From JAXHMM01 sp964528445 (GTDB lineage Bacteria > Bacteroidota > Rhodothermia > Balneolales > Balneolaceae): a stretch of 41,769 nucleotides of DNA. The position numbers were made by a program, and so were the translations under genes. Each line of letters starts with the position of its first letter. Position 1 is the stretch's first letter. This document shows, in pieces, positions 14,966 to 24,321 of the stretch. The stretch is taken from assembly GCA_964528445.1 (NCBI GenBank), contig CAZGSL010000017.1:1-41769 (forward strand). Direction: 5' to 3'. Below the pieces are notes generated by a model. It made no database searches, had not been told where the DNA came from, and saw nothing but the letters and a program-made list of their open reading frames with translations.

Positions 14966-16624
14966 ATGACGTTGAAGGAACTCAGAGAGAAGATCGATCA
15001 CGCACGCAGCCTGGACGGCGGGGAGCCGGAAGCGCTGCCTTTCCCGGATTTTCCCGCCCTGATCCGCGGGCGGAGGGAGCGCTCCGAACCCTTCCTGGTC
15101 TACCGGGGAGAGGACGACCAGCGCACGGAACTGAGCTATGAACAGTTCTGCGAGCTGGTGTACAACACCGCCCGCTTTCTGCGGGCCAAGGGGCTGCACA
15201 AGGGGGACCGCATCGCCACGGTTTCCCACAACCACTGGCACACGGTGATCCACTATTTCGCGGCCTGGCTGCTGGGACTGGTGGTCGTGCCGGTAAACCT
15301 GGGCGAGGACGACGAGCGCATCGCCTACATCCTGGAGAACGGCAGGGTGGAGCTGGCCTTCGTGCGCTCCGGCTACCGGGAACGCATCGCCTCCGTCCTG
15401 CGCAGCCACGACAGCCTCAAGCATATCGAAACGGTGATCTGCGGGGAAGATACCGGTCGGTTCACCCGGGAGGAGGGGGAGGTGGATCCTCCGGAAGACC
15501 TCGCCGGATCCGAGGCGCTGATCGTTTTCACCTCCGGCACCACGGGTCCGCCGAAAGGAGTGGTGCTCAGCCAGCGCAACCTGCTGGAGGACGCCCGCTC
15601 CATTGCCGGCTGGCACGATATAGGACCCGAAAGCAGGATGATGTGCGTGCTCCCCATCCACCATGTGAACGGGACCGTCGTGACGCTCATCACGCCCTTC
15701 CTGGCCGGGGGATCCACCGTGCTGAACCGGCGATTCCGCACGGAGCGCTTCCTGCCGGTTATCGCCGAGGAGGGGGTGGAGGTGGCCAGCATGGTGCCTA
15801 CGCTCCTGCAGTACCTGAACAGCCGCTACGAGGAGCGGGAGGTGCCGGACTGCCCTGATTTCCGCCACGTCATCTGCGGGGCGGGTCCGCTGACCGTGAA
15901 GACGGCCCGCGCGTTCGAGGAGCGCCTCGGTATCCCGGTCATTCACGGCTACGGGCTCTCCGAAACCACCTGCTACTCCTGTTTTCTGCCGGTGGATCTG
16001 CCGGAGGAGGAGCACCGGCGGTGGATGAGGGAGTACGGCTATCCCAGCATCGGCGTGCCCGTGCCCGCCAACGAAATGGCCATACACGACGAGGAGGGGA
16101 ACCCGCTGGGGGAGAACGAGCGGGGCGAGATCGTGATCCGCGGGGTGAACGTGATGCTGGGCTACTACAACAACCGGGATGCCAACGAAGAGACCTTCAG
16201 GCACGGCTGGTTCCGGAGCGGGGACGAGGGGTTCTATATCGAAGACGGGGAGGGACGGCCCTATTTTTTCATTACCGGCCGGCTGAAGGAGCTGATCATC
16301 CGCGGGGGCGTGAACCTGTCGCCGCTGGAGATCGACGAGGTGATCAACCGGGCACCCGGCGTGGAGGCCGGAATCGCTGTGGGATTCGAAAACAAGTGGT
16401 ACGGTGAGGAGGTGGGCGCCTACGTACAGCCGAAGGAGGGGGGCGAAGCGGACGAGGAGGCGATCCTGGCGTACTGCCGGGAGCACCTTCCCTTCGCGAA
16501 GGCGCCCAAAGTGGTGGTATTCGGGGAACAGATCCCGGTGACCTCCACGGGCAAGTACCAGCGCAGGAAGGTGACGCACCACTTCGAGCGGTGGAGCGAG
16601 ACCCAGTTCCGCCGGGAGGAGTAG
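14966..16624 (+). CDS. Class I AMP-forming acyl-CoA synthetase/ligase
   Basis: This 552-residue adenylate-forming enzyme has the P-loop-like IVFTSGTTGPPKGVVLSQRN near residue 190. The adenylate-binding GYGLSETT is near 330 and the hinge FFITGRLKELIIRGGVNLSP near 440. The C-terminal catalytic lysine lies in TSTGKYQRRK. It activates a carboxylic acid to its acyl-CoA through an acyl-adenylate. Substrate specificity cannot be fixed from sequence; a medium- or long-chain fatty acid or an aromatic acid are all possible. It does not have the shorter PaaK layout, so it is not an obvious phenylacetate-CoA ligase, although its position next to the paa/hmg island makes aryl activation worth testing. It is divergent from pcm. 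Confidence 0.9.
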   Translation: MTLKELREKIDHARSLDGGEPEALPFPDFPALIRGRRERSEPFLVYRGEDDQRTELSYEQFCELVYNTARFLRAKGLHKGDRIATVSHNHWHTVIHYFAAWLLGLVVVPVNLGEDDERIAYILENGRVELAFVRSGYRERIASVLRSHDSLKHIETVICGEDTGRFTREEGEVDPPEDLAGSEALIVFTSGTTGPPKGVVLSQRNLLEDARSIAGWHDIGPESRMMCVLPIHHVNGTVVTLITPFLAGGSTVLNRRFRTERFLPVIAEEGVEVASMVPTLLQYLNSRYEEREVPDCPDFRHVICGAGPLTVKTARAFEERLGIPVIHGYGLSETTCYSCFLPVDLPEEEHRRWMREYGYPSIGVPVPANEMAIHDEEGNPLGENERGEIVIRGVNVMLGYYNNRDANEETFRHGWFRSGDEGFYIEDGEGRPYFFITGRLKELIIRGGVNLSPLEIDEVINRAPGVEAGIAVGFENKWYGEEVGAYVQPKEGGEADEEAILAYCREHLPFAKAPKVVVFGEQIPVTSTGKYQRRKVTHHFERWSETQFRREE

Positions 16625-16727
16625 CGAACCCGGCACAGCGCCGCGCACGAAACTTGCGCCTCGGTTCGTTACTGTGTAAGCTGAAGCAGGAAGAAAATCA
16701 TCTCAGGCCAACGCATCGGAGGACCCC

Positions 16728-17450
16728 ATGAACGGAGACGCCATACTCAGTCTGGATCTCTTTACACGGGTACAGTCGGATTACGAAAAGCGCCAGTACC
16801 AGGTCCTGGCGGCACTCAAGAGGGTGTCCGACGACTACCGCGGCAACCGGATCTATCCCCATCTCTCCCACCTGGTGGACCTCCACGCTACGCTGAAGGA
16901 GATCAGCGGGCGGCTGGCGGACCTGCGCAGCAAGTTTCCCAAGCGCATAAAGAAGATCGACTTCGTCAACCGCGAGATCGAGCACGAGGTGGTGTTCGTG
17001 GACGGATCCGATATTTCGAAGGTGGAGGACCTTATCGAGTGGGCCCTCCCGCGGATCGAGGCGAAGATCGAGGAGGGGATGGCCATCTTCGAATACGTGA
17101 ACGAGGAGATCCGCCTCAGCGAAGTGGGCATCGTGCCCAGCTACCGGGAGGAGGGTTACTTCTTCGTGCCCGACAACGAGGAGGCGCGGCTGAAGCTGTT
17201 CCGGTACGAGATGTCCATTTTCCGGGGGGCGGACGACCGCTACCGCTCGCTCAAGACGCGTTTCCTGAAATCGGTGGAGCAGGACCTGGTGCTTCGCTCG
17301 CCCAATTCGATCAAACTGGAACTGATCGAGGAACGGAAGGAGCTGCCCAACCCGGCTACCTACGACTTTCAGACCGATCTCCGGTTTCCCTTCCGGGAGA
17401 CCATCTTCCCGGTGGTCAAACGGAAACTGATGCGCAAGCTGAGCGCGTAG
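16728..17450 (+). CDS. Conserved-looking protein of unknown function (240 residues)
   Basis: I do not recognise a family. The protein is soluble, rich in charged residues and largely helical by appearance. Residues about 10-90 contain long amphipathic stretches. The middle (DLIEWALPRIEAKIEEGMAIFEYVNEEIRLSEVGIVPSYREEGYFFVP) mixes helix and strand. The C-terminus is proline-aromatic then basic (FRETIFPVVKRKLMRKLSA). A good ribosome binding site (CGGAGGACC) precedes the ATG and codon use is like that of its neighbours, so it is a real gene. It follows the acyl-CoA ligase by 103 bases and is convergent with the thioesterase gene, four bases apart. Confidence 0.85.
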   Translation: MNGDAILSLDLFTRVQSDYEKRQYQVLAALKRVSDDYRGNRIYPHLSHLVDLHATLKEISGRLADLRSKFPKRIKKIDFVNREIEHEVVFVDGSDISKVEDLIEWALPRIEAKIEEGMAIFEYVNEEIRLSEVGIVPSYREEGYFFVPDNEEARLKLFRYEMSIFRGADDRYRSLKTRFLKSVEQDLVLRSPNSIKLELIEERKELPNPATYDFQTDLRFPFRETIFPVVKRKLMRKLSA

Positions 17451-17454
17451 GGGA

Positions 17455-17889
17455 CTACTTCCTGCGGGAGACGACCGCGAGGGTGCAGCGCGAGACGCAG
17501 ACCAGCCGATCGCTCCCGTCCTTTATGCGGACCTCCCACACATGGGTCTGGCGGCCGATGTGCAGGGGACGGGCGGTGCCGTGTACGGTGCCGCCGCTCC
17601 TGACCGAACGGAGATGGCTGGCGTTGATCTCCACCCCTACGGCCATCCGGCTCTCGGGATCCACCTGGAGCCAGGCCCCGACGGAGGCCAGCGTCTCCGC
17701 CAGGCTCACGGAGGCGCCGCCGTGCAGCAGCCCGAAAGGCTGTACCGTGCGGCGGTCGACCGGCATGCGCGCCCGGACCTCCCGCTTTTTGAAAGAGGTA
17801 AATTCGATACCCAGGTTATCCCCCATATGTTCGCCCGGCCGTTCCAGCAGCCGCCCGACCTGTTCCCGGATCTCCTCGTCGATATGCAT
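17455..17889 (-). CDS. Hot-dog fold acyl-CoA thioesterase, MenI/YdiI-like
   Basis: This 144-residue single hot-dog domain has the signature LLHGGASVSLAETLASVGAW (about residues 53-72), where the Glu in LAETL is the catalytic carboxylate of the YdiI/EntH branch. This differs from PaaI at 4818-5261, which has Asp there. YdiI-type enzymes hydrolyse 1,4-dihydroxy-2-naphthoyl-CoA in menaquinone synthesis and many other aryl- and acyl-CoAs. No other men gene is nearby, so a general acyl-CoA housekeeping role fits the neighbourhood of two acyl-CoA ligases equally well. Just upstream of its start lies a 16-base tandem repeat (17896-17927). Confidence 0.85.
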   Translation of the reverse strand: MHIDEEIREQVGRLLERPGEHMGDNLGIEFTSFKKREVRARMPVDRRTVQPFGLLHGGASVSLAETLASVGAWLQVDPESRMAVGVEINASHLRSVRSGGTVHGTARPLHIGRQTHVWEVRIKDGSDRLVCVSRCTLAVVSRRK

Positions 17890-17895
17890 AAATCA

Positions 17896-17927
17896 CCAAG
17901 TTTTTGAGTTGCCAAGTTGTTAAGTTG
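17896..17927. repeat. 16-base tandem direct repeat in the divergent thioesterase/acyl-CoA synthetase gap
   Basis: CCAAGTTTTTGAGTTG (17896-17911) is followed at once by CCAAGTTGTTAAGTTG (17912-17927), identical at 14 of 16 positions. It lies seven bases upstream of the thioesterase ATG and about 115 bases upstream of the divergent synthetase gene. The unit contains a smaller AAGTTG echo. Placement suits a regulator site or a slippage-prone spacer. Confidence 0.7.
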
Positions 17928-18041
17928 TAAAAACCGGGATGCGCTGTCCCTAACATAAGCACTGGCGAACAGAAGCACCTGCGAAAATGTAAGGGTCTGC
18001 CATTCCCGGCTCAACGACCTCCTAACGAAGGGTTTTTTGCC

Positions 18042-19832
18042 ATGGGATACGAACCGAAGACGATTACCGAGCTGATTGCCGAGGGGATGGAGAAGAATGT
18101 GGCCGGGGTGCTGATCTCGACCAAGCGGAACGGGGAGTGGCGGGATATGCCGGCGGAGGAGTTCCGGGAGAAGGTGCGGCACCTGACCCTCGGGCTCTAC
18201 GAGCTGGGGGTGAGAAAGGGCGACCGGGTGAGCCTGCACTCGGAAAACAGCGCGGAGTGGCTGATCTGCGACCAGGCGATCCTCTCCCTGGGCGCGGCCA
18301 GCGTCCCCATCTACACCACCCAGCCGGGCGAGCAGATCAGGTATATCCTGAAAAACGCCGAAACCAGGGTCCATATCGTCTCCGATGACGAGCTCTTCGC
18401 CGAGACCAAACCGATGATGAAAAGCATAGAGAACGTGGAGGCCGTGATCAGCATCCACGGCTCCCGCCACGACAAACTGCGCGATTTCGAATCGGTGCTG
18501 GAGATGGGGCGGAGGAGGGAGGAGCGGGACCCGGGGCTGTTCGAGCAGCTCCGCTCGCGGGTCCGGCCCGACGACCTGGCCACCCTGATCTACACCTCGG
18601 GTACCACGGGCGACCCGAAGGGGGTGATGCTCTCCCACAACAACATCGCCTCCAACCTGCAGGCCTCCATGGAGCGGGTGCCCTTCGAGTCGCACCCCCG
18701 TCCGGAGGAGCGCATGCTCTCCTACCTGCCGCTCTCCCACGTCTTCGAGCGGCTCATCTCCTACATGTACCTCACCATGGGGTATCCCGTCTGCTATATC
18801 GAGGACGTGGACGAGATACGGGAGGATATGGCCGAGATCGAGCCCAAGTTCATCGCCACCGTGCCGCGCCTGCTGGAGAAGATTCATACGGGGGTGAAGG
18901 TGCGGGGACAGGAGTTCGGGGGACTCAAAAAACGGCTCTACTACTGGGCCCTGAACCGGGCGGAGCGGTACGACCCGGACAATCCGCCCTCCGGATTCGG
19001 CGCCCTGCTTCACAAGTTCGCCGACAAGCTGGTCTATTCGAAAATACGCGAGATGTTCGGCCCCAACATGATCGGGTTTATCAGCGGCGGCGCGGCGCTC
19101 TCGAAGGATATCTTCTCGTTTGTCAACGCGCTGGGACTCTACTGCGGACAGGGGTACGGGCTGACGGAGTCGTCGCCGGTGATCTCCGTCACCGACCCGG
19201 ACCACATGCGCATCGGCAGCTCGGGGCGCCCCCTCTCGAACGTGGAGGTGAAGATCGCCGACGACGGGGAGATCCTGGCGAGGGGGCCCAACATCATGCA
19301 GGGCTATTTCCGCAACGAGGAGCGCACCCGGGAGACGGTGACGGAGGAGGGCTGGCTGAAGACCGGCGACGTGGGCCGGCTGGAGGAGGGCTACCTCTAC
19401 ATTACGGACCGGAAAAAATCGGTGTTCAAGCTCTCCACCGGCAAGTACGTCGCCCCGCAGACCATCGAAAACCGGCTGGTCAGCAGCGGTTACATCGAGC
19501 AGGCGATGGTGATCGGCAACGAGCGCAAGTTCTGTTCGGCCCTGATCGCCCCCAACTTTTCCAACGTGAAGAAGCGCCTCCGGAGCCGCGGGGAGTCGCC
19601 CGGGGAGCCCCTTTCGGAGGATTCCGCCGTGCGGGAGCTGATCCAGCAGGAAGTGGACAAGGTCAACCGGGAGCTGAGTCCCTGGGAGACCGTCAAGAAG
19701 TTCGTCATCCTGGACCGGGAGCTGAGCATCGAGGAGGGCGAGCTGACGCCCACCCTCAAGGTCAAGCGTTCCGTGGTGAACGAACGCTACAGGGAGGAGA
19801 TCGATTCAATGTATGAAGACGAAGAGGGGTAA
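18042..19832 (+). CDS. Long-chain acyl-CoA synthetase (AMP-forming)
   Basis: This 596-residue adenylate-forming enzyme belongs to the long-chain ACSL/FadD15-like branch. Motifs in order are TLIYTSGTTGDPKGVMLSHN near residue 183, the gate-region LSYLPLSHVFERL near 225, and GYGLTESSPVIS near 372. ITDRKKSVFKLSTGKYVAPQ follows near 450, and PTLKVKRSVV at the C-terminus holds the catalytic lysine region. It activates long-chain fatty acids for beta-oxidation. It is the first of four plus-strand genes (synthetase, FadN-like, thiolase, SDR), with a 15-base gap to the next, so it feeds them directly. The absence of a signal peptide and membrane helices fits a cytosolic or membrane-peripheral enzyme. 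Confidence 0.93.
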   Translation: MGYEPKTITELIAEGMEKNVAGVLISTKRNGEWRDMPAEEFREKVRHLTLGLYELGVRKGDRVSLHSENSAEWLICDQAILSLGAASVPIYTTQPGEQIRYILKNAETRVHIVSDDELFAETKPMMKSIENVEAVISIHGSRHDKLRDFESVLEMGRRREERDPGLFEQLRSRVRPDDLATLIYTSGTTGDPKGVMLSHNNIASNLQASMERVPFESHPRPEERMLSYLPLSHVFERLISYMYLTMGYPVCYIEDVDEIREDMAEIEPKFIATVPRLLEKIHTGVKVRGQEFGGLKKRLYYWALNRAERYDPDNPPSGFGALLHKFADKLVYSKIREMFGPNMIGFISGGAALSKDIFSFVNALGLYCGQGYGLTESSPVISVTDPDHMRIGSSGRPLSNVEVKIADDGEILARGPNIMQGYFRNEERTRETVTEEGWLKTGDVGRLEEGYLYITDRKKSVFKLSTGKYVAPQTIENRLVSSGYIEQAMVIGNERKFCSALIAPNFSNVKKRLRSRGESPGEPLSEDSAVRELIQQEVDKVNRELSPWETVKKFVILDRELSIEEGELTPTLKVKRSVVNERYREEIDSMYEDEEG

Positions 19833-19847
19833 GGCAGACACGATTTC

Positions 19848-22220
19848 ATGGCTGAACATCGATACGACATTCGGAAGGCGGTCATCCTGGGATCCGGCAC
19901 CATGGGCAGCCAGATCGCCGCTCACTGCGTGAACGCCGGGCTTCGCGTTACGGTATTGGACCTGAAGGAGGAGGGGGAGCGTCCCAGTCGCCTGGCGGAG
20001 GAGAACGTGGAGAAGCTGGCCGATATGAATCCCAACCCGCTGGCCCTGCCAGAGTACGCCGAACGCATCGAGACCGGGAATTTCGAGGATCACATGGAGG
20101 AGGCGCTGAAAGATGCCGACTGGATCTGCGAGGCGATCGTGGAGAAGATGGAGGTCAAGCGAAAGATGATGGCCCGGATCCAGGAGCACCGGCGGGAGGG
20201 GAGCATCGTCAGCTCCAACACCTCGGGCCTGCCCATTTCCGAAATAGGGAAAGAGTGTTCCGACGAGCTGCGCCGCCACTTCCTGGGCACCCACTTTTTC
20301 AATCCCCCCCGCTACATGAAACTGCTGGAGCTGATCCCCACCGGCCAGACCGGCCCCGGGGTGCTCTCTCATATGAAGCGCTTCGGCGAGCGCGTCCTCG
20401 GAAAAGGCGTGGTGGTCTGCCGGGACACTCCCAACTTTATCGCCAACCGGATCGGGATCTTCTCCATGGCCAGCATCATGCCCTGGTTTTTTGACGGGCG
20501 TTTCCGGGCGGAGGAGATCGACTACCTGACCGGCACCCTCACGGGCTACTCGAAGGCCGCCACGTTCCGGACGGCCGACATGTCCGGGCTGGACGTGATC
20601 AGCCACGTGGCGGAAAATCTCTACCCCGCCATCCCGGACGACGAGCGTCGGGAGGTGTTCCGCCTGCCGGAGGCCTTCCGGACCATGGTGGAGGAGGGGC
20701 ACCACGGCAACAAGGCCGGGAAGGGATTCTACCAAAAGGTGCGGACCGATTCCGGCAAGGAGTACCTGGTCATCGACCCGGAAACCCTGGAGTACGAATC
20801 GCAGGACGACCCGCAGTTTGACGCGGCCGACGAAGCCGAGGAGAAGTTCGATACCGCTGCCGAACGGCTCCGCTACCTGGTGAACAGCGAGGGCGAGGCG
20901 GGCGAATTTCTCTGGAAGATCCACTGCGACCTGCTTCTCTACGCCGCCCGCCGGATGCCCGAAATTTCGGATTCCGTCGCCTCGGTCGACCGCGCCATGA
21001 AGTGGGGCTTCAACTGGGAGCTCGGCCCGTTCGAGCGGTGGGACGCCATCGGCGTGCCGGAGTCGGTGCAGCGGATGAAGGAGGAGGGCCTGGACGTGCC
21101 GGACTCGGTCGAGAAGATGCTTGAGGGCGGCCGCGACCGGTTTTACGACCGCGGGGAGGGGACGGTGTACAACCTGGCCACGGGCGAGGCCGAACCGCTG
21201 GCTCCCCCGGCGGAGGGCGCGCTGAGGGTCGCCGGACTCCGGGCGGACGGCAGGCAGGTGATGGGCGGCGAGAGCGGGGCGCTCTACGACATGGGCGACG
21301 GCGTGGCCCTCTTTGAATTCCGAACCCGCCGCCGCACCCTGGGATTTGAGCTGATGGAGATCCTGGCGGAGGCGTGCGACAGGGTGGAGGCGGAATTCGA
21401 CGCGCTGGTCATCGGCCACGACGGGGACCATTTTACCTACGGCGCCGACCTGAGAGAGGCCGCGGGAACCTGGCAGAACGGGGAGAAGGGGAGGGTCCGG
21501 GAGGCCGCCCGTCGTTTCCAGGAGACGGTGGTGGGGCTCCGCTACCGGCCCTTCCCGGTGGTCGCGGCTCCCTCCGGGCGTACCCTGGGCGGGGGCGTGG
21601 AGCTTCTGCTGCACGCCGACCGGGTGGTGGCCCACCACGAACTCTACGCCGGCATGGTGGAGGCGGGCGTGGGACTGCTGCCGGCCGGGGGCGGAACGAA
21701 GGAGATGCTTTTGCGCTGCATGGAGCGGGTTATGGACGACGACCAGGTTGATCCGCTGCCGTACCTGCGCGAGGTGTTCAAGACGATCGGCATGGCGAAG
21801 GTATCCGACAGCGCCCCGAAAGCCCGCGAGCTGGGAATCCTGCGTCCCTCCGATCCCGTGATCATGCACCGCGACCTGCTGCTCTCGGCCGCACGGCAGG
21901 AGGCGCGCGCACTGGCCGACCGCGGATATCGTCCCCCGCCCGAGCCGTCCATCCGGGTGCTGGGCCGCAAGGCGCTGGCCAGCCTGAAACTGATGCTCTA
22001 CATGATGCACGAGGCGGGCTACATTTCGGACTACGACCGGGTGGTGGGGGAGAAGATCGCCCGGGTGCTCAGCGGGGGCGAGCTCAGCGAGCCGCAGGAG
22101 GTGCCCGAGTCGTACCTGCTCCGGCTGGAGCGGGAGGCTTTTATGGAACTGCTCGAGGACGAGCGTACCATGGCCCGGATCGAGCACATGCTGAAGACCG
22201 GGAAGCCGCTCCGAAACTGA
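19848..22220 (+). CDS. fadN: FadN-like 3-hydroxyacyl-CoA dehydrogenase / enoyl-CoA hydratase
   Basis: This 790-residue bifunctional beta-oxidation enzyme has the FadN domain order, dehydrogenase first and hydratase last, opposite to E. coli FadB. The NAD site is AVILGSGTMGSQIAAHC near residue 11. The catalytic His is in LGTHFFNPPRYMKLLELIP near 145, and the two helical dehydrogenase C-terminal parts run to about 440. The crotonase part follows from about 460, with FTYGADLRE, GRTLGGGVELLLHADR and a Glu in MVEAGVGLLPAGGG. It hydrates 2-enoyl-CoA and oxidises the 3-hydroxyacyl-CoA product. It is followed after 57 bases by its partner thiolase. Confidence 0.93.
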   Translation: MAEHRYDIRKAVILGSGTMGSQIAAHCVNAGLRVTVLDLKEEGERPSRLAEENVEKLADMNPNPLALPEYAERIETGNFEDHMEEALKDADWICEAIVEKMEVKRKMMARIQEHRREGSIVSSNTSGLPISEIGKECSDELRRHFLGTHFFNPPRYMKLLELIPTGQTGPGVLSHMKRFGERVLGKGVVVCRDTPNFIANRIGIFSMASIMPWFFDGRFRAEEIDYLTGTLTGYSKAATFRTADMSGLDVISHVAENLYPAIPDDERREVFRLPEAFRTMVEEGHHGNKAGKGFYQKVRTDSGKEYLVIDPETLEYESQDDPQFDAADEAEEKFDTAAERLRYLVNSEGEAGEFLWKIHCDLLLYAARRMPEISDSVASVDRAMKWGFNWELGPFERWDAIGVPESVQRMKEEGLDVPDSVEKMLEGGRDRFYDRGEGTVYNLATGEAEPLAPPAEGALRVAGLRADGRQVMGGESGALYDMGDGVALFEFRTRRRTLGFELMEILAEACDRVEAEFDALVIGHDGDHFTYGADLREAAGTWQNGEKGRVREAARRFQETVVGLRYRPFPVVAAPSGRTLGGGVELLLHADRVVAHHELYAGMVEAGVGLLPAGGGTKEMLLRCMERVMDDDQVDPLPYLREVFKTIGMAKVSDSAPKARELGILRPSDPVIMHRDLLLSAARQEARALADRGYRPPPEPSIRVLGRKALASLKLMLYMMHEAGYISDYDRVVGEKIARVLSGGELSEPQEVPESYLLRLEREAFMELLEDERTMARIEHMLKTGKPLRN

Positions 22221-22277
22221 CCTGCTTCGTTTCCCTCATTCCGAACCGGAGGCAATGCAAACCGTAAACCGATACTC

Positions 22278-23456
22278 ATGAAGGAAGTTGTGATTGTAGC
22301 CGCGGCGCGAACACCAACCGGAAAAGCGAACAGGGGATCCCTGCGCCATGTCCATCCCGACCGCCTGGGAGGGGAGGTGATCGCGGACCTGCTGGAGCGG
22401 GTTCCCGCCCTGCAGCCCGGGGAGGTGGACGACGTGATCCTGGGCTGCGCCTTCCCGGAAGCCTCCCAGGGACTGAATATGGCCCGGCAGTGTGCCTTGT
22501 ACGGGGGACTCCCTCCGTCGGTGCCGGCGGCCACGGTCAACCGGTTCTGCTCTTCGGGGCTCCAGACCATCGCCCAGGCCGCCGAGCGAATCCAGGCGGG
22601 AGCGGCGGAGGTAATCATCGCGGGCGGCGTGGAATCGATGTCCATGGTACCCATGGGGGGCTACGTGGTGGAGCCCGACCCCGACCTGGTGGAGAACTAC
22701 CCCGAGATCTACATCAATATGGGGCTGACGGCCGAAAACGTGGCCGAAAGCTACGGGGTGGACAGGAAGGATCAGGACGCCTTCGCCTATCGCAGCCACC
22801 GGCGGGCGGTCGAGGCATGGGACGAGCACTTTTTTGAGGGGCAGATTGTCCCGGTGGAGGTAACCGAGAAACGGGTGACGCCCGGAGGGGAGACCGTGGA
22901 GGAGCGGTACATCTTTGAAAAAGACGAGGGTCCCCGGAGGGATACCTCCCCCGAAATCCTGGCCCAGCTGAATCCGGCCTTCAAGAAGGGGGGAACCGTG
23001 ACGGCCGGAAACGCCTCCCAGATGAACGACGCGGCCGCGGCCGTGGTGGTGATGAGCCGGGAGAGGGCCGACGAACTGGAGCTGGAGCCGCTGGCGCGTT
23101 ACCGGGGCTTCGCCGTGGCGGGCGTGCCCCCGGAAATCATGGGCATCGGTCCGGTGGAGGCGGTGCCGAAAGCGCTCCGGCTGGCCGGCATGGAGCTGGA
23201 AGACGTGGACCTGATCGAGCTGAACGAGGCGTTTGCCTCGCAATCCCTCGCGGTCATCCGGGAGCTGGGGATGGACGAGGAGATCGTCAACGTCAACGGC
23301 GGGGCGATTGCCATGGGCCATCCGCTGGGATGCACCGGGGCCAAGCTGACCACCCAGATCCTCCATGAGATGAAACGGCGCGGATCGGAGACCGGAATGG
23401 TGACGATGTGCGTGGGCGGCGGCATGGGCGCCGCGGGAATATTTGAAAATATATAG
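22278..23456 (+). CDS. fadA: Acetyl-CoA acyltransferase (3-ketoacyl-CoA thiolase), FadA-like
   Basis: This 392-residue thiolase has acyl-accepting Cys91 (NRFCSSGLQT), the catalytic GHPLGCTGAK histidine and the C-terminal cysteine in TMCVGGGMGAA. It cleaves 3-ketoacyl-CoA to acetyl-CoA and a shortened acyl-CoA, the last step of the beta-oxidation spiral begun by the two preceding genes. Its sequence around CSSGLQT is typical of degradative thiolases and differs from the CASGM of the PaaJ and AtoB-type thiolases elsewhere in the window. It is followed after seven bases by the SDR gene, so the two are almost certainly co-transcribed. Confidence 0.93.
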   Translation: MKEVVIVAAARTPTGKANRGSLRHVHPDRLGGEVIADLLERVPALQPGEVDDVILGCAFPEASQGLNMARQCALYGGLPPSVPAATVNRFCSSGLQTIAQAAERIQAGAAEVIIAGGVESMSMVPMGGYVVEPDPDLVENYPEIYINMGLTAENVAESYGVDRKDQDAFAYRSHRRAVEAWDEHFFEGQIVPVEVTEKRVTPGGETVEERYIFEKDEGPRRDTSPEILAQLNPAFKKGGTVTAGNASQMNDAAAAVVVMSRERADELELEPLARYRGFAVAGVPPEIMGIGPVEAVPKALRLAGMELEDVDLIELNEAFASQSLAVIRELGMDEEIVNVNGGAIAMGHPLGCTGAKLTTQILHEMKRRGSETGMVTMCVGGGMGAAGIFENI

Positions 23457-23463
23457 GCCATCC

Positions 23464-24321
23464 ATGTTTACGGAGGACACGCTTCAGGATCGGGTCATTT
23501 TCATCACGGGAGGGGGGAGCGGACTGGGCCGGCAGATGGCGGAGACGTTCGCCTCGCTGGGGGCGCATATCGCCATCTGCGGACGGACGGAGTCCACCCT
23601 GGAGGAAGCGGAGGAAGCCATCGACGCCGCCGGTCCCGGCCGGGTGCGGCACTACGTGGCCGACGTCCGCGACTACGAACGTGTAGGAGAGGTCGTTTCG
23701 CGGATAACGGGGGATTTCGGGAAAATGGACGGGCTGGTGAACAACGCGGCCGGAAACTTCCTGGCCGCCTCGGAAGACCTTACGCCGGGCGGATTCAAAG
23801 CGGTCGTCGATATCGTGCTCCACGGAAGCTTCAACTGCACCCATCACTTTGGGAACTACCTCATCGACGAGGGCCGGCCCGGAAACATCCTGAACATGGT
23901 CACCACCTACGCGGAGGGCACCGGTTCGGCTTTCGTGCTCCCCTCCGCCTGCGGGAAGGCGGGCGTGCTGGCCATGACGCGCTCCCTGGCGTACGAGTGG
24001 GCGCCCTACGGCATCCGCCTCAACGCCATCGCCCCGGGGCCTTTCCCCACCGAGGGCGCCTGGAGCCGCCTGGTGCCGGACGAGGAGTCCGAGCGGCGTT
24101 TCCTGGAGAAGATTCCCGCCGGACGCTTCGGCGAGCCGGAAGAGCTGGCGAACCTGGCCGCGTTTCTCATGTCGGACATGGCCCGCTATATGACCGGGGA
24201 GTGCGTGGTTATCGACGGGGGCGAGCGGCTGGGCGCGGGACAGTTCAACTTTATCGATCGCCTCGCACCGCGGGAGAAGCTGAAGGAGTTTTTCAGCCAG
24301 ATGAAGAGGAAGGAGGACTAG
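23464..24321 (+). CDS. SDR-family oxidoreductase, probable 2,4-dienoyl-CoA reductase
   Basis: This is a 285-residue short-chain dehydrogenase. The NADP-binding GGGSGLGRQMAETF is near residue 16, and NNAAGNF near 93 is characteristic of 2,4-dienoyl-CoA reductases. Tyr149 and Lys165 lie in TTYAEGTGSAFVLPSACGKAG, matching the widely spaced Tyr-Lys pair of mitochondrial DECR rather than the classical YxxxK. I start at MFTEDTL, seven bases after the thiolase stop; a start 21 bases upstream would overlap that gene. It would reduce 2,4-dienoyl-CoA formed from unsaturated fatty acids, completing the operon. Its stop overlaps the stop of a small minus-strand gene. Confidence 0.9.
   Translation: MFTEDTLQDRVIFITGGGSGLGRQMAETFASLGAHIAICGRTESTLEEAEEAIDAAGPGRVRHYVADVRDYERVGEVVSRITGDFGKMDGLVNNAAGNFLAASEDLTPGGFKAVVDIVLHGSFNCTHHFGNYLIDEGRPGNILNMVTTYAEGTGSAFVLPSACGKAGVLAMTRSLAYEWAPYGIRLNAIAPGPFPTEGAWSRLVPDEESERRFLEKIPAGRFGEPEELANLAAFLMSDMARYMTGECVVIDGGERLGAGQFNFIDRLAPREKLKEFFSQMKRKED

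Noticed and set aside
14966..16624. Phenylacetate-CoA ligase PaaK
   Set aside because: The protein is about 100 residues longer than PaaK and has the class I acyl-CoA ligase motif pattern; location alone is not enough.
14921..16648. 575-codon minus-strand open frame opposite the acyl-CoA ligase
   Set aside because: It is fully antisense to a gene with all adenylate-forming motifs and its translation is low-complexity.
17706..19205. 499-codon minus-strand frame running through the thioesterase and synthetase region
   Set aside because: It covers the real thioesterase in another frame and the antisense of the synthetase, with no domain of its own.
19806..22187. 793-codon minus-strand frame opposite fadN
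   Set aside because: It is a mirror frame of a well-supported bifunctional enzyme.
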